From positions 124,001 through 188,000 of the forward strand of contig NZ_VITV01000001.1 in the NCBI RefSeq assembly GCF_007828035.1: a DNA stretch of 64,000 nt, given 5' to 3'. Under the pieces are notes generated by a model. That model made no database searches. It had not been told where the DNA came from and saw only the letters and a program-made list of their open reading frames with translations. Source of the stretch: Nitrospirillum amazonense. GTDB taxonomy: Bacteria > Pseudomonadota > Alphaproteobacteria > Azospirillales > Azospirillaceae. Below, in pieces: positions 8,933-16,272 of this stretch (position 1 is the first letter of the stretch; every line of letters starts with the position of its first letter). Both the position numbers and the translations under genes were made by a program.

Positions 8933-9868
8933 TCAGATCCTCGATTCCAGGCGGGCCAGCACCCGGCCTACGACGCCCTGCGGGCGCGCTGCCTCATCCC
9001 CCACCGACACGGTGCAGGTCATGCCGGCGGCGAGAACCACGCCGGGCGGCACGGTGTCGATGCCGATGCGCACGGGGATGCGCTGCGCCAGCCGCACCCA
9101 GGTGAAGACCGGGTTCACGTCCTGCAGGCCATAGGCGTTGGGGGCGCTGTTGCGGTCGTTGATGCCGCGGGCGATGGTCTCGACATGGCCGGCCAGAGGG
9201 GCGGCATAGCCCATGAGCTTCATGCGGGCCGGGTCGCCCTCATGGATGCGGGCCAGCTTGGTTTCCTCGAAATACCCCGACACCCAGAAACTGTCGGTGT
9301 CGATGACCGCCACCCGGGGCTGGCCCACCGTGGCGTAGTCGCCCACGCGCAGGCGCAGGTTGGTGACATAGCCGTTGACCGGCGCGCGGATGATGGAGCG
9401 TTCCAGGTTCAGATTGGCCAGGTCCAGCGCCGCCGTCGCCGCGTCCAGCTGGGCATTGGCCACGCTGGCGGTGCTGCGGAACCGGTCCTGCTCGGCCTCG
9501 GACACCACGCCGGCCAGGCCTTGGCGGCGCTGCGCGTCGCTGAGCTTCAGGGCCCGGTCATCGCGCGCGGCGGCGACGGCGGCGCGGGCCTGGGCCTGGG
9601 CGATGCGGAACCGCGCCGGATCGATGACGAACAGCACGTCGCCCTTGTGGACCAGCTGGTTGTCGTGCACGGGAATGTCGACGATGGTGCCGGCCACCTC
9701 CGGCGCCACGTCCACCACCTCCGCCCGCACGCGGCCGTCGCGCGTCCAGGGCGCCAGCATGTAGCGCTGCCACAGGGCGCCGATCAGCAGGATAGCCAGC
9801 GCCACCAGGACCAGGGTGGAGGCCCCGCGCCCCAGGGCGCGCGCCAGGGTCATGAGGCGGGCGTTCAC
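8933..9868 (-). CDS. HlyD/EmrA-type membrane fusion protein (efflux adaptor)
   Basis: This protein of about 311 residues bridges the inner-membrane pump and the outer-membrane channel. One N-terminal membrane anchor (STLVLVALAILLIGALWQRY) is followed by a split lipoyl/barrel-sandwich domain (RVRAEVVDVAPEVAGTIVDI, then IRAPVNGYVTNLRLRVGDYA) around a short coiled hairpin, and a beta-barrel (FWVSGYFEETKLARIHEGDP). This matches AaeA-type adaptors. The GTG start at 9868 overlaps the DUF1656 stop as GTGA, indicating translational coupling; an ATG at 9853 is an alternative with equally weak Shine-Dalgarno support. It is the middle gene of the three-gene efflux operon. Confidence 0.9.
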   Translation of the reverse strand: MNARLMTLARALGRGASTLVLVALAILLIGALWQRYMLAPWTRDGRVRAEVVDVAPEVAGTIVDIPVHDNQLVHKGDVLFVIDPARFRIAQAQARAAVAAARDDRALKLSDAQRRQGLAGVVSEAEQDRFRSTASVANAQLDAATAALDLANLNLERSIIRAPVNGYVTNLRLRVGDYATVGQPRVAVIDTDSFWVSGYFEETKLARIHEGDPARMKLMGYAAPLAGHVETIARGINDRNSAPNAYGLQDVNPVFTWVRLAQRIPVRIGIDTVPPGVVLAAGMTCTVSVGDEAARPQGVVGRVLARLESRI

Positions 9869-10053
9869 AGCAGCACCAGACCAGAGAGCAGGATGGAGAA
9901 CAGGGCCGCCTCGACCAGGGCGGGGTGCCAGACGATGCGCCAGAAGCCTAGGTAGGCCAGCAGGCCGCGCAGCAGCAGGAAAAGCACCAGGGTGACGGCC
10001 ACATAGCCGACAATGGGGGCCATGAAGATGCCGGCGACATCCAATTCGGCCAT
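9865..10053 (-). CDS. DUF1656 (AaeX-like) small membrane protein of FUSC efflux system
   Basis: This 62-residue protein has two hydrophobic helices (about 12-35 and 42-62) and the conserved opening MAELDVAGIFMAPIVGYVAV, then LAYLGFWRIVWHPALVEAAL, which identify DUF1656. Members are almost always next to HlyD and FUSC genes and are thought to be accessory parts of aromatic-acid exporters; their exact role is not known. It is the first gene of the minus-strand operon and overlaps the HlyD start by four bases. Its presence supports linking the separated FUSC gene to this operon. Confidence 0.9.
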   Translation of the reverse strand: MAELDVAGIFMAPIVGYVAVTLVLFLLLRGLLAYLGFWRIVWHPALVEAALFSILLSGLVLL

Positions 10054-10080
10054 GACGGAAAGGACCTCGTTGGGAGTGTG

Positions 10081-10129
10081 GAAAAAGAAAAGGACGCGGC
10101 CCGAGGGTGCTCCCCTTGCCGCGTCCTTT
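10081..10129 (-). terminator. Rho-independent terminator of the small secreted protein gene
   Basis: AAAGGACGCGGC (10089-10100) pairs perfectly with GCCGCGTCCTTT (10118-10129). Read on the minus strand the hairpin is followed by a T-rich run (TTTTCTTTTTC). It lies downstream of the minus-strand gene at 10263-10619 and upstream of the efflux operon, so it should isolate the two units. Confidence 0.8.
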
Positions 10130-10262
10130 CCCTGAGCGTGACGTGCCCGGCAACCCGATGGGAGGGGGGCCGGCGGGCACCGTCACGAAGGGGGCAGGGG
10201 TGGGCGGAACCGGATCAACCGCCCCTGGACCATTAGGCCTCCCCCGCCCCGTAAAGACCCTG

Positions 10263-10619
10263 TCAGTTGGCCGACAGGGCCTGCGCCGTCAGCGCCGCGT
10301 CCAGATTATCGACGCAGGCATTGAAGTCGGCGGTGCCGGGGGTGGCACCGGCGGCGGCACAGGCCTGCTGCTCACGGCCAACCTGGGCCGACACCTGGGC
10401 ATGCGCGCCCTTCACATGGGTCAGCACGTTGGTGCAGGCGGCGAAGTCGGAATTGGCCGGGTGCAGGCCCATGGCCTGGCAAGCCTGGCTGACCGCCGGG
10501 GTCACCACCACCTCGGTGCCCGCGGCATTCGCGCTCAGCGGCGCGGACAGGGCCAGGAAGGACAGGGCGGCGGCGGCAACGGCAACCTTCCGGGACGAAT
10601 TCTTCAGCGGGGCGAACAT
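10263..10619 (-). CDS. Small secreted protein with duplicated two-cysteine unit (unknown)
   Basis: This 118-residue protein has a clear Sec signal peptide (basic NSSRK, hydrophobic VAVAAAALSFLALSAPL, cleavage near ANA-AG around residue 32). The mature part holds two similar units: ACQAMGLHPANSDFAACTNV and ACAAAGATPGTADFNACVDN, each with two Cys about 16 residues apart. That suggests an internal duplication of a small disulfide-stabilised helical hairpin in the periplasm. I do not recognise a named family. It is a single gene with its own terminator; its upstream spacer is shared with the divergent CoA-transferase gene. Confidence 0.75.
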   Translation of the reverse strand: MFAPLKNSSRKVAVAAAALSFLALSAPLSANAAGTEVVVTPAVSQACQAMGLHPANSDFAACTNVLTHVKGAHAQVSAQVGREQQACAAAGATPGTADFNACVDNLDAALTAQALSAN

Positions 10620-10945
10620 TCAAGCATCTCCATCAATCAACCGGGCCGCGTCCTGTCAGGTACAGCGCCTTCAGTCGGCGCGGTCGTTGGTGAGATGAAC
10701 TATGCGCCCGGCTGCTGCGGTGCGTCTAATATATCGAAATGGCATCTTCGATATCTATTTGATATGGCAATAGCCCAAGCCACCCAAGCCCACGATCAGA
10801 ATCCGTGATCGTTGCGCCCTTGAGAAACTATTGGAGGGGCAGCGGCGCAGGGCCCCAAATATTCGGTGCCCGCACGCCGCAGGGACCGCAATGACCAAGG
10901 GTCCTTGGCCACCCAGGCGGCCGGTGACGAACAACGGACAAGAAC
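10620..10945. promoter_or_regulatory. Divergent promoter region with 8-bp inverted repeat
   Basis: This 326-base spacer between the small secreted protein (minus) and the CoA-transferase (plus) has no gene. It contains a local AT-rich patch with the perfect inverted repeat ATATCGAA (10731-10738) / TTCGATAT (10747-10754), spacer 8, followed by GATATCTATTTGATAT. This looks like an operator for a dimeric regulator, but neither the regulator nor the target gene is known. Confidence 0.45.
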
Positions 10946-12463
10946 ATGGTTAGAGAGCGAATTCGTCTGAGCAGCCTGCACGACCGCGTCATGAGCGCGG
11001 AACAGGCGGCGGCCCTGATCCAGGACGGCATGACGGTGGGCATGAGCGGCTTCACCCGCGCCGGCGATGCCAAGGCCGTCCCCCTGGCCCTGATCAATCG
11101 CGGCCGGGCCGAACCCCTGCACATCAACTTGCTGACCGGCGCCTCGCTGGGCAACGACCTGGACGGCATGCTGGCCGACGCCGGCATGCTGAAGCGCCGC
11201 CTGCCCTTCCAGGCCGACGCCCGCCTGCGCGCCGCTATCAACCGGGGCGAGGTCATGTTCATCGACCAGCACCTGTCGGAAATGGTGGAGCAGTTGCGGT
11301 CTGGCGCCCTGGGGCATCTCGACTGCGCCATCATCGAGGCCACCGCCATCACCGAGACGGGCGCCATCGTCCCCACCACCAGCGTGGGCAATTCCGCCAG
11401 CTTCGCCATCCTGGCCGACAAGGTGATCGTGGAGATTAACCTGGCCCAGCCGGCGGACCTGGAGGGCCTGCACGACATCTACATCCCCAAGCGCCGCCCG
11501 GCGCGCGAGCCCATCGACCTAACCCGGGCGTCGGATCGCGTGGGCACGCCGGCCATCCCGGTGGACCCGGCCAAGATCGCCGCCATCGTGGTGACCAACC
11601 AGCCGGACAGCGCCACCACCCTGCAGCCGGCCGACGCCGACACCGCCGCCATCTCCCGCCACCTGATCACCTTCCTGGAGCAGGAGGTGCTGGCCGGCCG
11701 CCTGCCCCGGCACCTGCCGCCCTTGCAGGCCGGCATCGGCGCCATCGCCAACGCCGTGCTGGCCGGCCTGAAGGAGAGCCCGTTCACCGACCTGGAGCTG
11801 TACAGCGAGGTGCTGCAGGACAGCGCCTTCGACCTGTTCGACGCGGGCAAGCTGGCCTTCGCCTCAGCCTCCAGCATCGTGCTGACGGCGCCGGTCATGG
11901 CCCGCGTCATGCCCAACATCGCCAGCTACCGCGACCGCATCGTCCTGCGCCCGCAGGAGGTCAGCAACCATCCCGAGGTGGTGCGCCGCCTGGGCCTGAT
12001 CGCCATCAACACCGCCATCGAGTGCGACATCTACGGCAACGTGAATTCCACCCACGTCAACGGCACGCACATGATGAACGGCATCGGCGGATCGGGTGAC
12101 TTCGCCCGCAACGCCCAGCTGTCGGTGTTCGTCACCAAGTCGCTGGCCAAGGATGGCCGCATCTCCAGCATCGTGCCCATGGTCACCCATGTCGACCATA
12201 CCGAGCATGACGTGGACGTGATCGTCACGGAACGCGGCCTGGCCGACCTGCGCGGCCTGGCCCCGCGGGAGCGGGCGCGGGTGATCATGGAGAACTGCCT
12301 GCACCCCAGCTATCGCGGCCAGATGGCCGACTATGTGCGCCGGGCCGTGGCCCGGGGCGGCCAAACCCCGCATGTCCTGGAAGAGGCGTTCAGCTGGCAC
12401 ATCCGCGCGCGCGAGACGGGCAGCATGCTGGCCGAAACCGCGCCCGAGGCTCTATCGGCGTGA
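10946..12463 (+). CDS. aarC: Succinyl-CoA:acetate CoA-transferase / acetyl-CoA hydrolase family
   Basis: This 505-residue enzyme belongs to the class I CoA-transferases of the acetyl-CoA hydrolase/transferase family. It most resembles AarC/Cat1 enzymes, which move CoA between succinyl-CoA and acetate in a modified TCA cycle or acetate scavenging. Key segments are TVGMSGFTRAGDAK near the N-terminus, the catalytic Glu in LYSEVLQDSAFDL (about residue 288), ETGAIVPTTSVGNS, GIGAIANAVLAGL, and the glycine loop GIGGSGDFARNAQ. GGACAAG lies just before the ATG. Its last 12 bases overlap the stop of the convergent halogenase gene. The exact acyl substrate cannot be fixed by reading alone. Confidence 0.88.
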   Translation: MVRERIRLSSLHDRVMSAEQAAALIQDGMTVGMSGFTRAGDAKAVPLALINRGRAEPLHINLLTGASLGNDLDGMLADAGMLKRRLPFQADARLRAAINRGEVMFIDQHLSEMVEQLRSGALGHLDCAIIEATAITETGAIVPTTSVGNSASFAILADKVIVEINLAQPADLEGLHDIYIPKRRPAREPIDLTRASDRVGTPAIPVDPAKIAAIVVTNQPDSATTLQPADADTAAISRHLITFLEQEVLAGRLPRHLPPLQAGIGAIANAVLAGLKESPFTDLELYSEVLQDSAFDLFDAGKLAFASASSIVLTAPVMARVMPNIASYRDRIVLRPQEVSNHPEVVRRLGLIAINTAIECDIYGNVNSTHVNGTHMMNGIGGSGDFARNAQLSVFVTKSLAKDGRISSIVPMVTHVDHTEHDVDVIVTERGLADLRGLAPRERARVIMENCLHPSYRGQMADYVRRAVARGGQTPHVLEEAFSWHIRARETGSMLAETAPEALSA

Positions 12464-14020
12464 CGCCACCCGGCCATCCGGAGCGCTGATCTGGTTCATG
12501 CGCCGGATCAGCGCCCGGTGGGCGGGCAAGTCCCTGGTGGCGTGGTCGCCATAGGCCCGGATGCGGGCAAATGTCTTCTGCGCCGCCTCCACCTGGGGAA
12601 AGGCGGCGCGGGCCAGCGACAGGTCGGTCTCGAACCCCATGCCGTACAGGATGTACTGGTAGTTGAAGAAGGCGAAGGCCTCCAGATCCAGCGCGAAGTC
12701 GAAGCGGCTGGGCGGCCGGGTGCGCCACTGCGCCAGCAGGTCGCGCAAGGCCGGCGGGATGGAGGCGGGATCGCGGTTGTCGCGCCAGAACGGTTCTTCC
12801 CGCTTGCTCAGGCAGTAATGCAGCTTCAGGAAGTTGACAATGTTCTCGAAACGCCGGGTCATCAGCTCGTTGAAGCGGGCGGCCGGCGCGTCCCATCTGC
12901 CGTCATGGGGGAACAGCTCCGCCAGCATGCCCACCGCCACCTCGATCAGCACCACGCTGGTGGACTCCAGGGGCTCCAGGAACCCGCCCGCCAGGCCGAT
13001 GGCGACACAGTTCTTGACCCAGGGCGTCTCGCGATAGCCGGCATCAAAGGCGGTCTTGCGCGGGGCCGGCGGCTCGATGTGGGGGCCCAGGTGCGGAGCG
13101 ATATAGGCGCGCAGAACCCCCTCGGCCTCGTCATCCGACATGTGGTCGCTGGAATAGACGCAGCCCACGCCGCGCGCCCCCTCCAGCCCGATCTCCCAGG
13201 TCCAGCCCGCCGCGTGCGCCGTGGCCACGGTGCAGCTTTCCAGGGGGGCGTCAGCCGCCTCATAAGGCACCTTGCAGGACAGGGCGCGGTCAGTGAACAG
13301 GATGGACTTCACCGATTTCTGCGGCACGCCCAGGGCGCGGCCGATCAGCTCGGCCCGGAAGCCGCTGCAATCCACGTAGAAGTCGGCGGTGATCGCCCCG
13401 TATTCCCGCGTGACCAGGTGGGCGATGGCGCCGTCGGCCGCCAGCGCCACATCCGTCACCGTGCCCCGCAGGTGCCGCACGCCCAACTCCCGCGCGCGGA
13501 CGGCCAGGGACTGAGCGGCCTTGGCCGCGTCGAAGTGATAGGCGTAGTTCAGCGGCGCCTCGAAATCACCCTCCGGTCCGCGCTTGGGCGCCCGCCGCGC
13601 GTCGGTCACCTGCTGCTGGAAGGTCATGGCCTGGGCGAACGGCGGGCGGCGGTCGCCGTCCTGCAGCAGCCAGTAGGGCACCAGGCCCGCGCCATCCGTG
13701 GGGAAAGGCGCCTCGAAGGGATGGAAGAAGCTGTCGTCTTCGCCCCCGTCCACCCAGCGGGCGAAGCGGATGCCCTGCTTGAAGGTGGCGGAGGTGTCGC
13801 GCATGAACTGGGCCTCGTTCAGGCCCAGGAACCGCAGGGTGCCGCGGATGGTGGGGAAGGTCCCCTCCCCCACCCCGACGATGCCGATGTCCGGCGCCTC
13901 CAGCAGCGTGATGCCGATCGGCCCCCCTTCCCGCACGCCCAAGTATTTGGCGAGGTAGGCGGCGGCCAGCCATCCGGCCGTGCCGCCACCGACGATCAGG
14001 ATGGTTCGCTCGACTGTCAT
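12452..14020 (-). CDS. Flavin-dependent tryptophan-halogenase-family protein
   Basis: This 522-residue protein shows the hallmarks of flavin-dependent halogenases. It has the FAD-binding ILIVGGGTAGWLAAAYLAKY, VGEGTFPTIRGTL, the catalytic lysine in ATFKQGIRF (K81), YVDCSGFRAELIGR, a WxWxI motif written GWTWEIGL, and the active-site Glu in EPLESTSVVLIE. The WxWxIP motif ends in Gly instead of Pro, a variation seen in uncharacterised members. Tryptophan halogenases use FADH2, chloride or bromide and oxygen. The ATG at 14020 is preferred over a GTG at 14038 that abuts the antiporter stop. It is the second gene after a cation/proton antiporter on the same strand. No biosynthetic cluster is visible, so the substrate is unknown. 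Confidence 0.85.
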   Translation of the reverse strand: MTVERTILIVGGGTAGWLAAAYLAKYLGVREGGPIGITLLEAPDIGIVGVGEGTFPTIRGTLRFLGLNEAQFMRDTSATFKQGIRFARWVDGGEDDSFFHPFEAPFPTDGAGLVPYWLLQDGDRRPPFAQAMTFQQQVTDARRAPKRGPEGDFEAPLNYAYHFDAAKAAQSLAVRARELGVRHLRGTVTDVALAADGAIAHLVTREYGAITADFYVDCSGFRAELIGRALGVPQKSVKSILFTDRALSCKVPYEAADAPLESCTVATAHAAGWTWEIGLEGARGVGCVYSSDHMSDDEAEGVLRAYIAPHLGPHIEPPAPRKTAFDAGYRETPWVKNCVAIGLAGGFLEPLESTSVVLIEVAVGMLAELFPHDGRWDAPAARFNELMTRRFENIVNFLKLHYCLSKREEPFWRDNRDPASIPPALRDLLAQWRTRPPSRFDFALDLEAFAFFNYQYILYGMGFETDLSLARAAFPQVEAAQKTFARIRAYGDHATRDLPAHRALIRRMNQISAPDGRVASRR

Positions 14021-14038
14021 CTCTGCTCGGTCGTCCAC

Positions 14039-15406
14039 TCAGCTCAGGGCTTGCTCCGGCACGGCCCCCAGCTCGCCACTCAGCCGGGCCTTGCGGCCAT
14101 AGACCAGTTCGAACAGCGGGGACGCCATCATAGTCGTGACGATGGCCATCAGCACCAACATAGAGAACAGCGTGGGGCCGATGATGCCCTTTTGCAGGCC
14201 GATGTTGATGATGATCAGTTCCATCAGCCCGCGTGAGTTCATCAGGGCACCGATTCCCAGCGCCGTGCGGTTGTCCTCGCCGCACAGCCGGGCGGCGGCG
14301 TAGCAGGCGACACCCTTGGCGGCGATGGAGGCCACCAGCACGCCCAACGCGATCAGCAGCAGCGACGCGGAATTCACCATGTCCATGCGGGTGTTGAGGC
14401 CGGAATAGGTGAAGAACATGGGCAGCAGCAGGACCACGGTCAGCGGCTCCACCTTCTTCTTCAGCTCTTCCACGAACTTACCGCGCGGCATGGCGGTGCC
14501 GACGATGAAGCCGCCGAAGATGGCGTGGATGCCCACCGCGTCCATGATGAAGGCGGACAGGCAGAACACCATGAGGGTGATGGCCAGCACCGTGTGCGTC
14601 ATCTCCCCCCGCCGTTCCACCGCGCGGCCCAGGGGTGCCAGCAGGCGGCGGCCGAACAGGATGACCAGCAGGGCGAAGCTGAGGCCGCCGCCGATGGCCA
14701 GCACGGCGACGCCAGGGCCGGCGCCGAAGATGGCCAGCACGATGGCCAGCACGCACCAGGAGGCGGCGTCGTCGAAGGCGCCGGCCGTCAGGGACAGGGT
14801 GCCCAGGGCGGAGTTGCTGAGGCCGCGCTCATTGATGATGCGGGCCAGCATGGGGAAGGCGGTCAGGGCGATGCAGGCGCCCATGAACAGGGTGGCCTGG
14901 CTCTGCGGCAGGCCCTCGGCGAACAGGCCCGGCACCTTCAGCAGCATGGGCGTGATCAGCACGGCGATCAGGAAGGGGGCCGCGATGCCGGAGAGCGAGA
15001 CGGCGAAGGCGCTTCTGCCGTTGGTGCGGAAATGGTCGCCCCGGAAGGTCGTGCCCACCAGGAACATGTAGAGGCCGACGCCGAACTGGGCGCCGACGTA
15101 CAGCACGCTCTTGGTCTCCTTGGGGAACAGCTCGGCGGCGAAGCCGGGGAACAGCAGGCCCAGCAGGGACGGACCCAGCACCACGCCGGCGATCATCTCA
15201 CCCACCACCTGGGGTTGGGCCAGCAGCTTCTGCCCCAGCCAGCCGACGACGCGGCAGGCCAGGATGATGGCGGTGATCTGCAGGAAGAAATGGACGCTGA
15301 AATCCGTCGGCGTCAGGGTCCCGTTGGGGCCGTGCGGCGACAGCATGTGGGTCGCCGTGTCGACGATGTTCTGCACCGTGTCGGCGGAAAAAAGATCGGA
15401 AGCCAT
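14039..15406 (-). CDS. CPA2-family cation:proton antiporter
   Basis: This 455-residue polytopic protein has about 12-13 hydrophobic helices and the CPA2 (KefB/GerN/NapA-like) signatures QPQVVGEMIAGVVLGPSLLG, SQATLFMGACIALTAFPMLA, the ion-site pair GAFDDAASWCVLA, GIHAIFGGFIVGTAMP and MNSRGLMELIIINIG. There is no C-terminal TrkA-N domain, so it is not a full KefB/KefC. It probably exchanges Na+ or K+ for H+ across the inner membrane. It is upstream of the halogenase, and the stop is directly followed by an in-frame GTG for that gene, suggesting one transcript. The upstream 130 bases are shared with a divergent toxin-antitoxin operon. Confidence 0.9.
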   Translation of the reverse strand: MASDLFSADTVQNIVDTATHMLSPHGPNGTLTPTDFSVHFFLQITAIILACRVVGWLGQKLLAQPQVVGEMIAGVVLGPSLLGLLFPGFAAELFPKETKSVLYVGAQFGVGLYMFLVGTTFRGDHFRTNGRSAFAVSLSGIAAPFLIAVLITPMLLKVPGLFAEGLPQSQATLFMGACIALTAFPMLARIINERGLSNSALGTLSLTAGAFDDAASWCVLAIVLAIFGAGPGVAVLAIGGGLSFALLVILFGRRLLAPLGRAVERRGEMTHTVLAITLMVFCLSAFIMDAVGIHAIFGGFIVGTAMPRGKFVEELKKKVEPLTVVLLLPMFFTYSGLNTRMDMVNSASLLLIALGVLVASIAAKGVACYAAARLCGEDNRTALGIGALMNSRGLMELIIINIGLQKGIIGPTLFSMLVLMAIVTTMMASPLFELVYGRKARLSGELGAVPEQALS

Positions 15407-15501
15407 GACGCGATTCCACCCCGTTCTTAGCTTTTGTGCTTGTTAGCGATAACAGGGTTAGGGTGGGCTTTCCGGCGTTGTCAAAGGATAAAAGATGTAG
15501 G

Positions 15502-15541
15502 AATGTAGCAACATTCTGGATACGGGAAATGTAGCAACATG
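15502..15541 (+). promoter_or_regulatory. Twin palindromic operator of the Phd/PIN toxin-antitoxin operon
   Basis: AATGTAGCAACAT occurs at 15502-15514 and again at 15528-15540. Each copy is a small palindrome, AATGT-AGCA-ACAT(T), and the copies are 26 bases apart centre to centre. The second runs into the antitoxin start codon. This is the expected place for autoregulation by antitoxin or the antitoxin-toxin complex. The binding is inferred, not shown. Confidence 0.65.
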
Positions 15542-15760
15542 GCCACAATGAGCAGCCGGGATTTCAACCAGGACGTGGGCGGCGCCAAGCGCGCGGCACT
15601 GAGCGAGCCGGTGTTCATCACCGACCGCGGCACCCCCACCCACGTGCTGATGAATTTCGAGACTTTCCTGCGGCTTACCGGCGACGGGCAGAGCATCGTC
15701 GACCTGCTGGCCATGCCCGAGGACGTGCCCCTGGCCCCCGCCCGCCTGGACATCGCCTGA
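15539..15760 (+). CDS. Phd/YefM-type antitoxin
   Basis: This 73-residue protein has the Phd/YefM pattern: MSSRDFNQDVGGAKRAA (DNA-binding helix), then EPVFITDRGTPTHVLMNFET (the strand pair ending in the conserved TDRGxPxHVL) and an acidic C-terminal tail that would cover the toxin. It represses its own operon and neutralises the partner RNase. The stop overlaps the toxin start as TGATG, so the two are translationally coupled. A second ATG at 15548 is an alternative start; neither has a good Shine-Dalgarno. Twin palindromes sit across the start region. Confidence 0.85.
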   Translation: MATMSSRDFNQDVGGAKRAALSEPVFITDRGTPTHVLMNFETFLRLTGDGQSIVDLLAMPEDVPLAPARLDIA

Positions 15761-16251
15761 TGTTTCTGCTGGACACCCCGGTCATCCTGGAACTGCGCGG
15801 GGCGAAAGCGGACGAAGGCGTGCGCGCCTGGGCCGCCGACATCCCCCGCCAGCAGCTGTTCCTGTCAGCCCTCAGCCTTATGGAACTGGCGGAGTCGGTC
15901 GCCAAGGCGGAGCGGACGGACAAAGTCGCCGGCGCGGCGCTGCGGGCCTGGCTGGACGACCGCGTGATGGTGGCGTTCGAGGGGCGCATCCTGCCCGTGG
16001 ACGCGGCCGTGGCCCTGCGCCGCGCCGGCGTCGCCCTGCCCAACAACCGCGACGCCCTGCTGGCCGCCACCGCCCTGGTGCACGGCCTGACGGTGGTCAC
16101 GCCCAACGTCGCCGCCTATCGCACCGGCCGGCTGAAGGTGTTCAACCCCTGGGGCTACGCCGCCGGGGAGGCGGAAGAGGACATCGCCGACTGGCGCCAG
16201 GCGGCCAAGACCAGCCCGGTGTGGCTGAAGAGCCTGTTCCTGCGCTTCTGA
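15760..16251 (+). CDS. PIN-domain toxin (VapC/FitB-like RNase)
   Basis: This 163-residue protein is a PIN-domain ribonuclease. It shows the first acidic residue in MFLLDTPVIL, the glutamate in LSALSLMELAES, and the third and fourth acids in NNRDALLAATALVHGLTVVT followed by VAAYR, as in VapC toxins that cut tRNA or rRNA. It is about 25-30 residues longer than usual; the extra tail (about 135-163, EEDIADWRQAAKTSPVWLKS) is acidic then aromatic/basic and has no obvious counterpart in common VapC proteins. It is coupled to a Phd-type antitoxin, a frequent pairing. The TA module sits between the antiporter and eipB. Confidence 0.87.
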   Translation: MFLLDTPVILELRGAKADEGVRAWAADIPRQQLFLSALSLMELAESVAKAERTDKVAGAALRAWLDDRVMVAFEGRILPVDAAVALRRAGVALPNNRDALLAATALVHGLTVVTPNVAAYRTGRLKVFNPWGYAAGEAEEDIADWRQAAKTSPVWLKSLFLRF

Positions 16252-16272
16252 GCGCGACGGCGGGTCCGGCTC

